Source: Paraburkholderia panacisoli
GTDB lineage: Bacteria; Pseudomonadota; Gammaproteobacteria; Burkholderiales; Burkholderiaceae
Assembly: GCF_008369935.1 (NCBI RefSeq)
Contig: NZ_VTUZ01000005.1
Coordinates: forward strand, 310,001 to 374,000
Direction of reading: 5' to 3'
Length of the DNA: 64,000 nucleotides
The stretch's first letter is position 1. Every line of letters begins with the position of its first letter. The notes below the pieces were generated by a model, which ran no database searches, was not told where the DNA came from, and was given only the letters and a program-made list of their open reading frames with translations. Both the position numbers and the translations under genes were made by a program. Positions 27,259-36,742 of the stretch are shown one piece after another.

Positions 27259-27738
27259 TCAGTTGAATGCCGTGAGGTCTTTCGGCTTGATGTCATGCTG
27301 CTCGCAATAGTTAAGATAGCGCTGCAGCCCGGATTTCCAGTTTTCGAGCGCGACGATGTTGTCGTTCCCGTCGAGGAAAAGGAGATCGCCGGTCACCTGA
27401 ACCAGTGTGACCACATATCCGTCTCCGCTTCCCGTGCTGACGACTTCAGGCGTGTGGGTCGACGCGGCGGTCTCGTACACGACACTGCCGGGTCCGGCGA
27501 TCCAGTCGTGCTCCTTGTATTTCCACTTGCCTTCGATCGTGTAGACCATGACCGTACCGGTGTGGTGGTGCTTGGGCAGTTGCATGTCGATCGGTGACTT
27601 CATCAGCACGATCCATTCGCCCCGGATCGGATCAAGCTTGAAATACTTCAGCAGGACGTTTTCTGCATAGGGCGCAAACGGTACCCACGGTAGCGATTCG
27701 CCATCGATGAGTGAGGTGTCGACCTGTTCGTATAGCAT
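27259..27738 (-). CDS. cupin dioxygenase, 2,4'-dihydroxyacetophenone dioxygenase-like
   Basis: A 159-residue single-domain cupin from ATG 27738 (GGAG 6 bases upstream). Metal ligands are in LPKHHHTGTVMVYTIEGKWKY with the partner His in ASTHTPEVV. The overall pattern, including an N-terminal YEQVDTSLIDGESLPWVPF, resembles 2,4'-dihydroxyacetophenone dioxygenases, which cleave a C-C bond of a ketone side chain with iron and O2; many relatives act on other ketones. It sits between the two TauD-type genes, about 60 bases from copy 1 and 108 from copy 2, so all three probably share a transcript. Confidence 0.75.
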   Translation of the reverse strand: MLYEQVDTSLIDGESLPWVPFAPYAENVLLKYFKLDPIRGEWIVLMKSPIDMQLPKHHHTGTVMVYTIEGKWKYKEHDWIAGPGSVVYETAASTHTPEVVSTGSGDGYVVTLVQVTGDLLFLDGNDNIVALENWKSGLQRYLNYCEQHDIKPKDLTAFN

Positions 27739-27846
27739 GTCTGTCTCCATTGGTGTAGTAGTGGTCGAAAACTGGCAAGCGTGCCAAGGCCGCCCGCGTG
27801 TCCCTGACGGGTGGGTGCCCTGGATATGCCGGCGAAACTGTGCGCT

Positions 27847-28809
27847 TTAGTCCAGCGAGGTGCCCGCGAGGGTGGCGCGCAGCATCTTTCGTGGCGCATT
27901 GCCGTAGTCCGCCACGGCGTAGTGCTGGACCTGCAGGTTGTCCCACATGGCAACCGTGTTGGTTCTCCACTTCAGGCGTACCTGGTATTCTGGAATTGCG
28001 GCCTGAGAGGTCAGATAGTTCATCAGATGATGAGCTTCCGGCATGAAGTCCTGGCCATACCGGATGTCCTCGAAGTTGAAGAAATTCGAGAAATGCGTCG
28101 TGAAGGCCGAGTTAACAAACAGGACCGTTTCGCCCGTCTCAGGATGGGTAAGCACGACCGGATGCTCGACGGCGGGGTTCTTCGCAGCCATCGCGTGACG
28201 TTCTGCGATCGGCATCTGCGCGCCGAACGAATGTTCGGCACTGTGCTTCGCATACAGGCCATCGATCCGTTGCTTGATGGAGTCGGGCAGCTTTTCGTAG
28301 GCCATCACCATGTTGGACCACATGGTGTCTCCACCGGATGCCGGACCCTGTTCGCAACGCAACACCGCTCCGCGGGGCGGCGCCTTCTTGAAGGTGACAT
28401 CGGCATGCCAGAGGTTTTCGCGGCTGGCTTTTTCGACGAAGCTCTTGGGCTTGCCCGGGTCGAGATTGCGGTACAGCGTCAGCAACTTGTCCGCCTCCGG
28501 ATGGCTCGGAGCAAGGGGATGGACTTCTAGTTCGGCGAATTGCGCGGCGAAATTCTGTTGCTCCATCGGCGTAATGTTCTGATCGCGAAAGAACAGGACT
28601 TTGTGCTTCAGCCACAGCGCCCGGATTTCGGCGATGGCGTCAGGGTCCAGGGCGGCATCAGCGAGATTGACGTTGCTGAGTTCGGCGCCGATGGCGGGCG
28701 TGCAAATCTCCACCTTGATCGAATCGCGGCGCACCGAGGGCCGGATAATGGCCGGTGCGATGGACGAGGCTTGTGAAGTAGTGCTCTGGGTAGCAACGCT
28801 TGATGTCAT
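27847..28809 (-). CDS. TauD/TfdA-family Fe(II)/2-oxoglutarate dioxygenase (copy 2)
   Basis: A 320-residue paralogue of copy 1 with a 30-residue Ser/Thr-rich extension at the N-terminus. Iron ligands are His135 and Asp137 in LWHADVTF and a distal His in VQHYAVADYG. The shared block HPETGETVLFVN, then AFTTHF, is present. The ATG has GGAGA just upstream. It is the first gene of the three-gene minus-strand cluster and shares many exact stretches with copy 1, suggesting an old duplication followed by change of substrate. Confidence 0.9.
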   Translation of the reverse strand: MTSSVATQSTTSQASSIAPAIIRPSVRRDSIKVEICTPAIGAELSNVNLADAALDPDAIAEIRALWLKHKVLFFRDQNITPMEQQNFAAQFAELEVHPLAPSHPEADKLLTLYRNLDPGKPKSFVEKASRENLWHADVTFKKAPPRGAVLRCEQGPASGGDTMWSNMVMAYEKLPDSIKQRIDGLYAKHSAEHSFGAQMPIAERHAMAAKNPAVEHPVVLTHPETGETVLFVNSAFTTHFSNFFNFEDIRYGQDFMPEAHHLMNYLTSQAAIPEYQVRLKWRTNTVAMWDNLQVQHYAVADYGNAPRKMLRATLAGTSLD

Positions 28810-29174
28810 TGAAGTCTCCGATCTGTGCTTGTGCGGCGGCGAGCACTATGTGCGTCCGGCAGATATAGCTGGCCTGTCAACGGGCAGGGGCACCGTTTCG
28901 TTGGACCATGGGACTTATGGTAAGCATTGCGGCTGCGGCGCTATTAGCATTGCCGGACAATTTCTTCGCATATTGGGACACCAGGCCGGGAGTCGCGACT
29001 GGAACCCGGATGGCGGCAACGCTTCGGCGTAGTCCGAACGGCAATGCCGGCCACCGCCGGGATGTGGCGCGGATCTGTAACGTCAGGAACGTGTAGACCG
29101 ATGCGACTGGTTCGGGCAGTGCGGCTGGCCAGGATGACGGAGAAGCGCGTGAGCCGATCCTGAACCCAGCCTTC
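28810..29174. other. spacer between the dioxygenase cluster and the AraC gene
   Basis: No gene recognised. Both neighbours are on the minus strand, so this region should hold the promoter for the dioxygenase cluster and any binding sites of its regulator. I did not find a copy of the 11-bp inverted repeat seen at 30245-30277. Confidence 0.35.
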
Positions 29175-30209
29175 CTACTTATGCGAGATGGGCCTGGCTG
29201 CCGCTCGGCTCTCCCGGTATTGGGCGGCCCAATCCGAGGGTGTCTTGCCAAACTGGCCGCGGAACCAGCGCGAGAAGTCACCGGCAGAGGAAAAGCCGAG
29301 GAGGTCGGCGACTTCATACAACTTGCGTTTGCTGTTGGCCAGATACTCCTGGGCGAGTTCAGCACGTACAGCATTGATGATCGTGGTGACACTCTCACCT
29401 TCCGCCGCGAGGTGCCGGTTAAGGGTGCGTCGATGCGTGCCAAGATGCTGGGCGACCTGGTCGACCGAACAAAGTCCGCTTGGCAGCAGCATCCTGACGA
29501 TCTGGCGCGCCCGCTGCGCCGGCTCGTCGCGGACGTTGGCCAGCTGCATGTCCAGCCATCGCTTCACCTCGCGATTCAGCGTCGGGTCTGCAGCGGGGAT
29601 GGGCATGTCCAGGTCGCGGCCGCGGCAAACGATGGCATTGCATTCCTGCGAAAACTCGATAGCCGTACCCAGCACGCGGTGGTGCACTTCAAGACTGGCG
29701 GGCCGCTCGTGGGCGAAACAGATCTTTGTCGGTCGGAAGGAATTGCCACTCAGCGCCCCGAACATCCGGAATCCGATGCCGGCTGACTGTTCGATAGTCT
29801 GGCGCCAGACACCGGGGGGCTGCATATTCGCGCCCATATGCAGCAGCACGACGTCGCCTGCGTCTTCAAGCCGCAATTGCACGCCGGCGTTGTGCAGTCG
29901 CATATAGCGGACGCAAGATTGCATTGCTGCGCGCAACGTTGGCTCTTCCCTGAGCACCAGCGCCAGCATGCCCAGATTGGCCAGGCTTCTCGTTTCCGCG
30001 AGCAACAATCCGAAGGCCTCCTGGCCGGACAGGCGGGCCGACTCCTCCAGCAGCCACCCCACCGAATCGGCACTGATCATCAAATTCGGATCTTCGAGGA
30101 CCGTGGCGGGCAGCCGGGCCATCCGTAGCATTCGAAGCGGATCAAGCCCCACCGAACGGGCGACGTGTTCATAGTCGGTAAGGCTGGCACTTCGCGTCAG
30201 GGTATGCAC
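29175..30209 (-). CDS. AraC-family transcriptional regulator
   Basis: A 344-residue regulator. Residues about 20-205 form the Arabinose_bd-type ligand domain (SVGWLLEESARLSGQEAFGLLLAE, NLGMLALVLREEPTLRAAMQ). The last 90 residues are the double helix-turn-helix (QIVRMLLPSGLCSVDQVAQH, LGTHRRTLNRHLAAEGES, then YEVADLLGFSSAGDFSRWFRGQFGKTPSDW). It is transcribed away from the hydrolase gene at 30319 and toward the dioxygenase cluster, so it probably controls one or both. An inverted repeat in the 109-base gap between the divergent genes is a candidate operator. Confidence 0.92.
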   Translation of the reverse strand: MHTLTRSASLTDYEHVARSVGLDPLRMLRMARLPATVLEDPNLMISADSVGWLLEESARLSGQEAFGLLLAETRSLANLGMLALVLREEPTLRAAMQSCVRYMRLHNAGVQLRLEDAGDVVLLHMGANMQPPGVWRQTIEQSAGIGFRMFGALSGNSFRPTKICFAHERPASLEVHHRVLGTAIEFSQECNAIVCRGRDLDMPIPAADPTLNREVKRWLDMQLANVRDEPAQRARQIVRMLLPSGLCSVDQVAQHLGTHRRTLNRHLAAEGESVTTIINAVRAELAQEYLANSKRKLYEVADLLGFSSAGDFSRWFRGQFGKTPSDWAAQYRESRAAARPISHK

Positions 30210-30244
30210 GGACCGTCACCTGTCCCAATTTCACAAGATTATGT

Positions 30245-30277
30245 CCTGACAAGCTTAGTACGGAACAGCTTGTCAGG
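30245..30277. promoter_or_regulatory. perfect 11-bp inverted repeat between divergent genes
   Basis: CCTGACAAGCT (30245-30255) and its exact reverse complement AGCTTGTCAGG (30267-30277), separated by 11 bases. It sits 36 bases from the AraC start and 42 bases from the hydrolase start, where an operator would be expected. No T-run follows, so a terminator is unlikely. Confidence 0.65.
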
Positions 30278-30318
30278 CTACTTTGGAGATCAGGAATTTC
30301 GAAAGATGGAGGTAGACG

Positions 30319-31449
30319 ATGGACAAGGAAGTAGCAACGCGTATCGGTCAGCCGCGCGCCGCATTGGGGCAAGTGGATGCCGACGACCCCGCCGCATTCA
30401 AGCACTTCTTTGCCGAAGTCAACGGCATTCGCATGCATTACATCGACGAGGGGCAGGGCCCGCTCGTTATTCTGCTGCACGGTTTTCCATACCTGTGGTA
30501 CATGTGGCGCCGCCAGATCGGGGCGTTGGCCGAGGCCGGCTTTCGGGTCGTCGTCCCCGATCAACGGGGATTTGGGCAAACTGATCGGCCAGATGCCATT
30601 GAAGCCTACGACGTGATCCAGTCAGTCGGAGACATGGTTGGCCTGATGGCGGCTCTGGGTGAAACGACCGCGGTTATCGTCGGACACGACCTGGGCGCAT
30701 GGGTGGCTCAAGCAGCGGCCATGCTGAGGCCGGATCTGTTCCGCGGCCTCGTGATGCTCAATACCCCGGTGCCACCGCGCGGAAAGGTCAAGCCGACCAT
30801 CGGCTTGCGGGAAATGGCGAAAGGCAGGGTGTACCATCACCTGTACTTCCAGCAGATCGGTAAGCCGGATCGCGAGTTGGCCAGCGATCCGCGCAAGACA
30901 TTGCGCAGCGTCTTCTACTCGGTCTCTGGCAGCGCCTTCGGTGCCGAACGCTGGCGCCTGTTTGTCGAACCCGGTGAACCCATTCTTAACGCCTTCACTG
31001 AGCCGACGGAGTTCCCGTCATGGCTGAGCGCACGGGCGATCGACTACTACGTCGATGAATACACACGTACGGGATTTACCGGTGCCCTGAATCACTACCG
31101 CTGTCGCGACCGCAACTGGGAAATCACAGCGTTTCTGGACGGCGCGGTGGTTCGCCAGCCGAGCATGTTCATCGGTGGCGCTGCCGACCCTTCCCTCGAA
31201 CCGATGGAAATCCGCGGTGTCTACGACCGGCTCGACACCTATCTTCCCGGACTACAGAAAAAGGTGCTGCTACCCGGGGTGGGCCATGCTGCGGCGGAAG
31301 AGAGTGTTGATCAGGTAAACGAATTGCTCCTGGAATTTCTCGGGCAGTTCGAGCGCGAGCGTCCAGGTTGTTCGCTAGCGGCGCATGCGACCGGGAGCAC
31401 CAGCGGCAGCGTCGGCACGGGTGACCGCAAACGTGTCGAAGCGGCATAG
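30319..31449 (+). CDS. epoxide-hydrolase-like alpha/beta hydrolase
   Basis: A 376-residue enzyme of the epoxide hydrolase/haloalkane dehalogenase branch. The oxyanion loop is LLHGFPYLWYMWRRQ, the nucleophile is Asp124 in VGHDLGAWVAQ, and the base is His323 in GVGHAAAEE. A cap domain lies between about 170 and 260 (LSARAIDYYVDEY and two Tyr residues that could orient an epoxide). The last 35 residues are a low-complexity tail. Divergent from the AraC gene; probably part of the same catabolic function as the dioxygenases. Choice between epoxide, fluoroacetate or haloalkane as substrate cannot be made from sequence alone. Confidence 0.85.
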   Translation: MDKEVATRIGQPRAALGQVDADDPAAFKHFFAEVNGIRMHYIDEGQGPLVILLHGFPYLWYMWRRQIGALAEAGFRVVVPDQRGFGQTDRPDAIEAYDVIQSVGDMVGLMAALGETTAVIVGHDLGAWVAQAAAMLRPDLFRGLVMLNTPVPPRGKVKPTIGLREMAKGRVYHHLYFQQIGKPDRELASDPRKTLRSVFYSVSGSAFGAERWRLFVEPGEPILNAFTEPTEFPSWLSARAIDYYVDEYTRTGFTGALNHYRCRDRNWEITAFLDGAVVRQPSMFIGGAADPSLEPMEIRGVYDRLDTYLPGLQKKVLLPGVGHAAAEESVDQVNELLLEFLGQFERERPGCSLAAHATGSTSGSVGTGDRKRVEAA

Positions 31450-32325
31450 AGGCGGCAGAAACCATTGCGATCAGGGGTCTGTTATCTGAGCGGAGCGGTC
31501 ATTCGAATGACCGAGCGACCGCGAACGCGAACGGCAGCTAGTGGCCGACTGTTGCCCGACACGGCGGACCGTCATCGACCCTCTCCGGACCTTGAACCTG
31601 GCGTCACCTCTACGGCTGCTTTTAGGTGGTGTTTAACGGCCATCCACACATTGAGTCGGCTGGCGAATTGTTGCCCATAACTGTTATTCGCAGTTTCAGG
31701 AAAACCGTTTAAATCGTGTCAAGCGAAAATTTTGGGGCCGACCGAGGCCCTGGCGCGATGCCGTGATCAGCGTGGCTTCCCTGCTCGCGTCCGGAGGCCG
31801 TCAGCCTTCGCCATTCCGGAATCCATCGAGGCGTCATCCTGGAAATTCGGCGTCCATGACCTGTTGGACCAAGGTCTCATTGACCGGCCGGAAGTTCAGG
31901 CGTCTTATTGTTTCGGAAAGGTTCACGTGTCCGTCACCTCGTCCAGCCACCGGAACTCCTCATGACCGGTGGATTCGTTTGCGATAGCAATCCGGCCTCA
32001 ACCCGTGTAATCAGAAAGTATTGGAACGGCAGATCAACTCATCTGCTGGCGGTGCTGGCCCTTCGATGTCGCGGGTGTTGGACAGAGGCGACGGTGTCGG
32101 CCTGGCGCCGGTGCAGTTCGTGCATGCAAAACAGGTGGTTTTGGACGTTACCGCGGCGCTGGCCTGAGCGTCGACGGGACATCAAGGCGACGGCCGGAGG
32201 AAGCGACCGTAGGGTAAGCGCAGCCGTGCGCGCGCCCGGTCGGGAGGCCTCCTTTGCATGCCACTTGGCGAACCGCGAAGACCTTGGTCTCCCGCTGCAA
32301 TATGGATCGTAGGGAGAGAGCAAAC
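31450..32325. other. long spacer with a dispersed repeat but no clear gene
   Basis: About 875 bases. GCGGTCATTCGAATGACCG at 31495-31513 matches similar sequence at 4680, 23466 and 34470. On the minus strand a 30-codon frame from GTG 31929 (MNLSETIRRLNFRPVNETLV, ending EFPG) looks protein-like but is too short to name. The stretch 32040-32250 contains only arginine-rich frames. Probably remnant DNA. Confidence 0.35.
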
Positions 32326-33639
32326 ATGGACTGGAATCGCTGGTACAGCTTAAAGAGCTACCTAAAATCTTCGCTGTGGGCAGTGCCGCTCATCGCAGTC
32401 GCGATCTATGCCGTGGTAAAACCTCTGACTGAAATGCTGGGAAGGTGGATGATCAGGCAAGCGATCCTTGATCCGAAAACCGGTTTTCTTGGGCTGTCCA
32501 TGACTGGGGCGCGGTCGTTGCTTGGTGACATCGTTTCCGCAGACCTGGCGTTTCTGGTGTTTACGTTCGGTTCGCTGCTCGTCGCAATCCAGGTCGCTGG
32601 CGGGCAGTACACCCCGCGGATCATCGCGACGACACTGCTGCGCGATAACATCATCCGTGGCATCTCGGGGTTGTTCGTTTTCACAATGCTGTTTGCCAAT
32701 AGAACGCTGGGCTGGATGGGTGAGAATGAGGTACAGCAGCTTCAAGTGTTCATTGCAGCGCTATTTGGATTCGCATCCGTCGTCGCGTTCCTTTTCCTGA
32801 TTGACTACGCCGCGAAATCTCTGCGTCCCGTAAGCCTCGTAGCACGCGTTGGAAAGCACGGAATGGCCGTCATAGAGAGCGTTTATCCCGCTCCGACCAG
32901 GGGTGCACCTACCTCGCCGGAACGTGACAAAGAGCGCGGCGTACCTGATCGCATTATTCGTCACCGCGGCAAATCTGGCATCGTTCTGGCCGTGAATCTG
33001 GAAAGGCTGCTTGCCAAGGCGCGGCGCACTGGCTCAGTTATCGAATTCGTGCCGCAAGTCGGTGATTTCGTCGCGGTGGACGAACCCTTGTTTTATTTGT
33101 ACGGGAACTCTGGCGCAATCGATGAGCGCAGGCTCCGCACCCTGGTCGCTTTCGGGACGGAACGCACGATGGAGCAGGACCCTATGTTCGCGTTTCGCAT
33201 CCTGGTCGATATTGCGCTGAAAGCACTGTCGGCGGCGATCAACGATCCGACCACGGCCGTGCTTGCGATCGACCAGGTGCACCGACTCTTGCGCGTGGTG
33301 GGCAAACGGTCTCTGCACATCGAAGAGATTGTGGACGGGTCGGGGCAGGTGCGCGTGATCTTGCGGACGCCCAATTGGGAAGACTTCGTGCATATTAGTT
33401 TTCGCGAGATACGACAGTACGGCGCGGGCAGCATTCAAATCGCACGGCGTCTGCGCGCGGCGATAGAGAATCTCATCCGGAGCCTGCCGGAGCATCGTCA
33501 TGACGCATTGAGCGTCGAGCTCGCACTGCTCGATCGCGCGATCGCTTCGAAACATCCGTTTCCGGAGGACCTGGCGTTGGCCCGCATCCCTGACTCGCAA
33601 GGGCTTGGAGGTTCGGCAGCCTCGACGGCAAACAACTAG
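32326..33639 (+). CDS. DUF2254 membrane protein
   Basis: A 437-residue inner membrane protein beginning at ATG 32326 (AGGGAGAG upstream). Four N-terminal membrane segments are visible (SSLWAVPLIAVAIYAVV; LAFLVFTFGSLLVAIQVAGG; GISGLFVFTMLFANRTLG; FIAALFGFASVVAFLFLIDYAA). A long soluble part follows, with VIEFVPQVGDFVAVDEPLF, the conserved DPMFAFRILVDIALKALSAAINDPTTAVLAIDQ and EDFVHISFREIRQYG. This is the DUF2254 pattern; function unknown. Eighteen bases separate it from the carbonic anhydrase gene, so the two are probably one transcript. Confidence 0.9.
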   Translation: MDWNRWYSLKSYLKSSLWAVPLIAVAIYAVVKPLTEMLGRWMIRQAILDPKTGFLGLSMTGARSLLGDIVSADLAFLVFTFGSLLVAIQVAGGQYTPRIIATTLLRDNIIRGISGLFVFTMLFANRTLGWMGENEVQQLQVFIAALFGFASVVAFLFLIDYAAKSLRPVSLVARVGKHGMAVIESVYPAPTRGAPTSPERDKERGVPDRIIRHRGKSGIVLAVNLERLLAKARRTGSVIEFVPQVGDFVAVDEPLFYLYGNSGAIDERRLRTLVAFGTERTMEQDPMFAFRILVDIALKALSAAINDPTTAVLAIDQVHRLLRVVGKRSLHIEEIVDGSGQVRVILRTPNWEDFVHISFREIRQYGAGSIQIARRLRAAIENLIRSLPEHRHDALSVELALLDRAIASKHPFPEDLALARIPDSQGLGGSAASTANN

Positions 33640-33657
33640 CCCTTTCGGAGGCAAGCC

Positions 33658-34335
33658 ATGCGCAAACTCATAATGGGCATCGTTGAATTCCGCGAGAAAA
33701 TGCTGCCGCAATACGCGCAGCAGTTCAGCAAACTGGCGCTCGCGCAGACACCTGATGCGCTCTTCATCACGTGCTCGGACAGCCGGGTTGTGCCGGACCT
33801 GCTTGCCTCGACCCATCCGGGCGATCTGTTCACGATGCGCAACGTCGGCAACCTGATACCACCGGCGACTGCGGAAGGCGTCTCTACCGGTGACCTTTCC
33901 GAGGCAAGCGCGATCGAGTATGCAGTGCTGGTGTTGAAAGTCGCGAATATTGTTGTGTGCGGGCATTCCGAGTGTGGAGCGATGAAAGCAGTGTATACAC
34001 GCAACGCCAAGCTGAAAGCGCCGAATCTCGATAAATGGCTGTACCACGCGAACAACGCAGCGTTTCGCCTCGAACACGAAGGTCCGCTCAATGACAGGCT
34101 GAAACCGCACGATCAATTGTCACAACTCAACGTACTGGTGCAGCTTGAGCATCTGATGACATACCCGATCGTTCACCAGCAGGTCACTGCGGGCGCACTG
34201 GTGTTGAGCGGCTGGTGGTTCGACATCGCGACTGGCGACATGTATGCCTATGAGCGCATGAGCCGCTCATTCGAAGTCATCGACCGCGCGATGGCTGATC
34301 GGATGATTGCGCGCCTTGCTGCGCGGGCGCGGTGA
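33658..34335 (+). CDS. beta-class carbonic anhydrase
   Basis: A 225-residue zinc enzyme interconverting CO2 and bicarbonate in the cytoplasm. The metal and catalytic residues are all present: Cys39, Asp41 and Arg43 in TCSDSRVVP, His103 and Cys106 in CGHSECGAM. Also typical are GDLFTMRNVGNLIPP and SGWWFDIATGDM near the end. CGGAGG lies before the ATG. Length fits the family. Linked to a DUF2254 membrane protein, which may suggest a role in bicarbonate or pH balance. Confidence 0.95.
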   Translation: MRKLIMGIVEFREKMLPQYAQQFSKLALAQTPDALFITCSDSRVVPDLLASTHPGDLFTMRNVGNLIPPATAEGVSTGDLSEASAIEYAVLVLKVANIVVCGHSECGAMKAVYTRNAKLKAPNLDKWLYHANNAAFRLEHEGPLNDRLKPHDQLSQLNVLVQLEHLMTYPIVHQQVTAGALVLSGWWFDIATGDMYAYERMSRSFEVIDRAMADRMIARLAARAR

Positions 34336-34519
34336 AGATGCACGAAGGTCTTCTATATAATTGCCATCTCGGGTCGATGGGCTAGCCGTGGCGAGGATGG
34401 TCGTGCGGTGAGGGCTGATCGGAAACGCGACTGAAATGTTCTGCGCACGAAGGACCGCTGTCTGGTGCGGAGCCGACATTTGAATGCCCCTGCGAAGGCG
34501 CGGACAGATGTCCGGACAT

Positions 34520-35467
34520 GGGATCCTTTATGATTAACTGTCCTTCACCAGAGACGCCAGTTCGATCAGTTACGGACGAATAGTCAGCCAGCAGAGTAAT
34601 GCCATTATTCCTAAGAGAAAACTCATTCTTAATTGTGTTCTTAATGGTGTCTTTGATACTGAGGTTTACCTCGTTTTTTGAAAGCGATAGGTAATTCCTC
34701 GGATTGTATCTCAGCAAGGCATTTCTGTACTTTGCCGTAACGCGCGCTATCTCGATGGTCGGAACATAAAGCATTCGAACATTGCACGTGCCAGGACCGG
34801 TTTCGACATCTTGATTGAGCTGAGGTTGTTGCTTTTTCCCTAGGTTGATCCTGATCACAATTTCAGATGGGACAAAGCTCGTTCCTGTTGTAAGCGGGAA
34901 CACCAATTCAGAATACGTTTTCGGGAAGTCGAAGACTTCGTAGTCCATGTTGTCGATGAGGCGGCGAAGCTGCTCATCGTTGATGTGCTTCAGATTGGCG
35001 AGGATAACGACCCGCCACTGGTATAGCGAGATGTCCCTAATTTCATTGATTTTCTTTTGGAACGCAGCGATCTTCGCTGAGAAAGGTTTGCCATTGCTGT
35101 CGAATTTTTCTCCTTTCGAGATGCGGCTCACTTCCATTTTTAGTAATTCGATCGGCTCAATTGCTTTTTCCTCAAAGTTTTTCTGCGTTGTACGAAATTT
35201 CGATTGTATCAGCGTGATACACCGTTCCTCTGTATCGATGAAGTAGCCATCGACGCCGCCATCTTGTGAGCCATCACACGTATGTTCATGCCGCTCGGCA
35301 AATCGAGTAAGACCAAATCTGACCTTCAAAAATAAATGGATAAACGCCGCCGAGCGCGCTCGGTTAACCTTTTCTATATCATCGCTTTTGGGATGGTATC
35401 GCTTAAACCCCTTAGGCGCCTCCTTGCAGAGTACATCCAAAGTACGAACAAGTGTCGTGTAGCTCAT
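34520..35467 (-). pseudogene. AIPR-type abortive-infection gene, C-terminally truncated
   Basis: About 316 codons from ATG 35467. The N-terminus resembles a restriction-endonuclease-like fold: DGSQDGGVDGYFIDTEERC, then ITLIQSKFR, with Asp and Gln-x-Lys as in nuclease motifs. Later comes the AIPR core YNPRNYLSLSKNEVNLSIKDTIKN, followed by FSLRNNGITLLADYSS. Full-length AIPR proteins are usually about 550-700 residues. Here the family sequence ends at LIIKDP (about 34520) and the frame continues as 45 unrelated residues to a stop at 34382. Codon use and base composition are distinctly more AT-rich than the neighbours, a sign of transfer. Probably a dead phage-defence gene. Confidence 0.75.
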
Positions 35468-36114
35468 GGTTATCTCGTATGCGGTATGGTTGCTTTATTC
35501 TCACCGCGCGCCCTTAACGTTTAGGCGTCACGGAACGTCACAGCGTAGCTGAGGCGGATTCTACTACCGGCTCTCGCCCTATTCCTTTCAGAAAACAGAT
35601 TTCGACCAATGATTCCATGCGCAGAGTGCCTTACGGGCAATCGCTCGTCGGGGACTGACTTCGGCGACGCAAGATGTGCTTGTTTCTTCGACGGGCGAAT
35701 GGCCGACTGACCCGAGCCCGCCGCGAACGGCGAGCCTAACCCCATGCCACGGGGGAGGAGACTAGTTAGCGCGGTGCGAGGCAAACCTCGCGCACGTGTG
35801 TCTGTAGAGCGTTCAGTTTGCGGAATTCGTTGTCATCGTCGCCGTTGATTCCGGCCAGTTCGGTCGCAACTGATCGGTCAAGTTCGGCGTACCCGGAACC
35901 ATCATCTAGGCCGGCGGCTGTGGCGTCTGCGCGCACTCCACTGCTCGCCGGGCACGAGGCGCGAACGAATGGATTCGCGGAATCGCGTGAAAGACTTCTG
36001 CGAGCAATAAGAGTCGCGGTCCTCGTTCTTCTGCGCGATCCCCCTCGCTTAACACGCGCCGTCGACCGCCATGCCGCTGCCGGCGTCACAGTTGCGTTAA
36101 GCCATCGGCAGCAG
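35468..36114. other. spacer of about 650 bases, no gene recognised
   Basis: Only arginine- and serine-rich frames appear. On the minus strand 35890-35766 the stretch ELDRSVATELAGINGDDDNE continuing FRKLNALQTHVREVCLAPR looks protein-like and may be the tail of a lost gene. Nothing else stands out. Confidence 0.3.
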
Positions 36115-36730
36115 TCAGACCGACCTGTCGCAGGCCCCGCCTGGAGTTCCCAGTGCAGCGAGCTTCTCCTGGATTGCGCTATACACGCTCGGCTCGCTGA
36201 TCCCCAGCACGGGGTCGGTCAATACAAGATGCTCACGCGCCATGGCCGGCCACCCCTCACCGTCGTCGTCGAGCGATAGCCACCCGTGGGGCCGACGGCG
36301 CTGGACGTCCGCCCAGACCTGCATGCCACGTGGCATGGCTGCAAACAGGTACGCGTCCATCTCGCCGTGGAAGGTGGCGCCCACCACCCTTGCCCGCAGG
36401 GCCCGCGGCAGCCGACGCGCTACCTTGCGCACGCTTCCTAAAACGCGCACCCAGCTTGTCGACAGGACGCACATCGGGGTAGGGAGCCAACAGCGCCCCG
36501 AGCAGCGACGGATGCTCGAAAAGTGTGTGTCCGGGCGGCGGAGCGACGTATGGTCCGGAACCAGGCTGTCGCCAAACATCTTCCGGATGGAGCGCCCCAT
36601 CGAAGTCGAGATGCAGCACCCACCCACCCGTAATAGCTGGACGCGGCGTCGTGCCTGGGTGCTGAACGGGTGGGTGAAACCGGTTCATATCGGACGGCGT
36701 TGCCTTGTTGCCCCGGCTCCCGCGAGACAA
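36115..36730 (-). pseudogene. HAD-like protein (HAD-SAK type) with one frameshift
   Basis: Two frames give one protein. The first half reads GGWVLHLDFDGALHPEDVWR with the HAD motif DxDG, then SLLGALLAPYPDVR. Near 36475 the frame changes and continues as LSTSWVRVLGSVRKVARRLP (HAD motif II, S/T then W), VVGATFHGEMD and HGWLSLDDDGEGW (acidic motif IV), ending about 36115. The same blocks occur in order in the intact HAD gene just upstream (LFVDFDGTLH, LTTSWVRRLP, WLAIDDAVFG). The shift looks like loss of a few bases and could be a true mutation or a sequence error. Confidence 0.75.
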
Positions 36731-36742
36731 TTCGCTGCGTCT

